This document shows positions 62,543 through 64,000 of a stretch of 64,000 nucleotides of DNA, piece after piece. This DNA comes from Ridgeia piscesae. Lineage: Eukaryota; Annelida; Polychaeta; Sabellida; Siboglinidae. Under the pieces are notes generated by a model. The model ran no database searches, was not told the DNA's origin, and was given only the letters and a program-made list of their open reading frames with translations. The DNA lies in the NCBI GenBank assembly GCA_025642075.2, contig JAODUO010000470.1:370600-434599 (forward strand), given 5' to 3'. Position numbers and translations under genes: made by a program. Position 1 is the stretch's first letter. The number at the start of each line of letters is the position of its first letter.

Positions 62543-63822
62543 TGTGTGTGTGTGTGCGTGCGTGCGTGTGTGCGTGTCGTGCGTGTGTGCGTGCGTGCGT
62601 GTGTGCGTGTGCGTGTGTGCGTGTGTGCGTGTGTGCGTGTGTGCGTGTGTGCGTGTGTGCGTGTGTGCGTGTGTGCGTGTGTGCGTGTGTGCGTGTGTGC
62701 GTGTGTGCGTGTGTGCGTGTGTGTGCGTGTGTGCGTGTGTGCGTGTGTGCGTGTGTGCGTGTGTGCTGTGTGCGTGTGTGCGTGTGTGCGTGTGTGCTGT
62801 GTGTGTGTGCGTGTGTGCGTGTGTGTGCGTGTGTGCGTGTGTGCGTGTGTGCGTGTGTGCGTGTGTGCGTGTGTGCGTGTGTGCGTGTGTGCGTGTGTGC
62901 GTGTGTGCGTGTGTGCGTGTGTGCATGTGTGCGTGTGCGTGTGTGCGTGTGTGCGTTGTGCGTGTGTGCGTGTGCGCGTGTGTGCGTGTGCGTGTGTGCG
63001 TGTGTGCGTGTGTGCGTGTGTGCGTGGTGCGGTGTGCGCGTGTGCGTCGTGGCGGCGGCGTGTGCGTGTGTGCGTGTGTGCGTGTGTGCGTGTGTGCGTG
63101 TGTGCGTGTGTGCGTGTGTGCGTGTGTGCGTGTGTGCGTGTGTGCGGTGTGTGCGTGTGTGCGGTGTGTGCGTGTGTGCGTGTGTGTGTGTGCGTGTGTG
63201 CGTGTGTGCGTGTGTGCGTGTGTGCGTGTGTGCGTGTGTGCGTGTGTGCGTGTGTGCTGTGCGTGTGTGCGTGTGTGCGTGTGTGCGTGTGGTGCGTGTG
63301 TGCGTGGGCGTGTGTGCGTGTGTGCGTGGTGCGTAGTGATGTGAGTGTGTGCGGATGTAAGGTGGTCATGTGTGCGTGGTGCGGTGTGCGTGTGTGCGTG
63401 TGTGCGTGTGTGCGTGTGTGCGTGTGTGCGTGTGTGCGTGTGTGCGTGTGTGCGTGTGTGCGTGTGTGCGTGTGTGCGTGTGTGCGTGTGTGCGTGTGTG
63501 TGCGTGTGTGCTGTGTGCGTGGGGTGCGTGTGTGCGTGTGTGGCGTGTGTGCGTGTGTTGGGGTGTGTGCGTGTGTGCGTGTGTGCGTGTGTGCGTGTGC
63601 GTGTGTGCGTGTGTGCGGTGGCGTGTGTGCGTGGTGCGGGGCGGGGTGTGGTGTGTGGTGTTGATTGTGTGGTGTGTGCGTGGGCGTGTGTGCGTGTGTG
63701 CGTGTGTGCGTGTGTGTGCGTGTGTTCGTGTGTGCGTGGTGCGTGTGGCGGGGCGGGGGTGGCGGTGGGCGTGGGCGGCGGCGGGCGTGCGTGTGTGCGT
63801 GTGCGTTGTGCGTGCGGCGCGG
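62491..63822. repeat. (GT)n and (GTGTGTGC)n microsatellite, module D
   Basis: TG run, then about 1.2 kb of the 8-mer GTGTGTGC with many irregular losses, ending in GGCGGGGC-type sequence. It corresponds to 54,650-55,066 of module C and precedes the same flank. All long frames through it are artefacts. Confidence 0.95.
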
Positions 63823-63837
63823 CATTGGGGATGGTCA

Positions 63838-64000
63838 GGAATAGATCCTGTATCCCATTATCATTGCTCAGCTCGATGTATATACGTATGTGTCAAAGGT
63901 AAATCCCAGCTTTTCCTCCTAACCCCTAACGCTATAACCAGTTCTAAAAAAAACACTAGACTATCTCATCTCGTGCACTGTCTCTTGGTGATGTCTCCAC
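63838..64000 (+). promoter_or_regulatory. upstream flank of a fourth gene copy (partial)
   Basis: From AGGAATAGATCCTG to the window end this is base-for-base like 55,088-55,250 upstream of copy C, including the CTCGATGTA and TTCTAAAAAA positions where copy B differs. By the spacing in module C a start codon is expected roughly 400 bases beyond the window end. Confidence 0.75.

Noticed and set aside
62345..63902. Frames of 280-468 codons through the GT repeat
   Set aside because: Microsatellite translations; the real feature at their edge is the minus-strand lectin exon.

Overview
The window is eukaryotic (metazoan) DNA, AT-rich and packed with simple repeats. It carries CR1/jockey-type LINEs, one C-type lectin exon with splice signals, and a small cluster of intronless genes for secreted proteins. 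The mix of microsatellites, a CR1 LINE with an esterase-type ORF1, a perlucin-like lectin exon and a P2X7-like zinc-motif fragment suggests a lophotrochozoan, most likely a mollusc. The sequence alone does not prove this. I see no tRNA, rRNA, CRISPR or bacterial-type operon.

Region 1 (1-29,450) is gene-poor. It holds many microsatellites, some degenerate tandem repeats, two CpG-richer patches (1-480 and 23,720-24,130), one plausible first coding exon on the minus strand (16,741-17,004), and two fragments of a LINE reverse transcriptase (24,995-25,312 and 26,770-27,220).

Region 2 (29,452-38,975) is a nest of insertions. A 31-bp satellite is split by a CR1-type LINE (30,050-33,296 plus about 38,271-38,852, minus strand). 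That LINE is itself split by a second, younger LINE of the jockey superfamily (33,297-38,264, minus strand) with ORF1, an AP endonuclease and a reverse transcriptase.

Region 3 (about 41,000-64,000) is the most interesting part. It holds three copies of an intronless gene for a secreted protein of about 519 residues built from four repeats of about 124 residues, which I do not recognise. Copy A (41,635-43,191, minus) and copy B (45,858-47,414, plus, three frameshifts) are head to head. Copy C (55,647-57,206, plus) is intact, and the last 163 bases match the upstream flank of copies B and C, so a fourth copy should start just beyond the window. Copies B and C lie in duplicated modules: LINE 3' remnant, GT/GC-rich tract, about 560 bp upstream flank, gene, about 950 bp downstream flank, 45-bp minisatellite. 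Repeat 1 is nearly identical at DNA level in A and C while repeat 2 is strongly diverged, which points to recent gene conversion.

The spacer between B and C (48,816-53,290) carries a broken P2X7-like zinc motif and a Cys-rich coding remnant. The spacer after C carries the terminal exon of a C-type lectin-like gene. No pathway links these genes. The shared theme is a repeat-driven, rapidly duplicating locus for secreted proteins.
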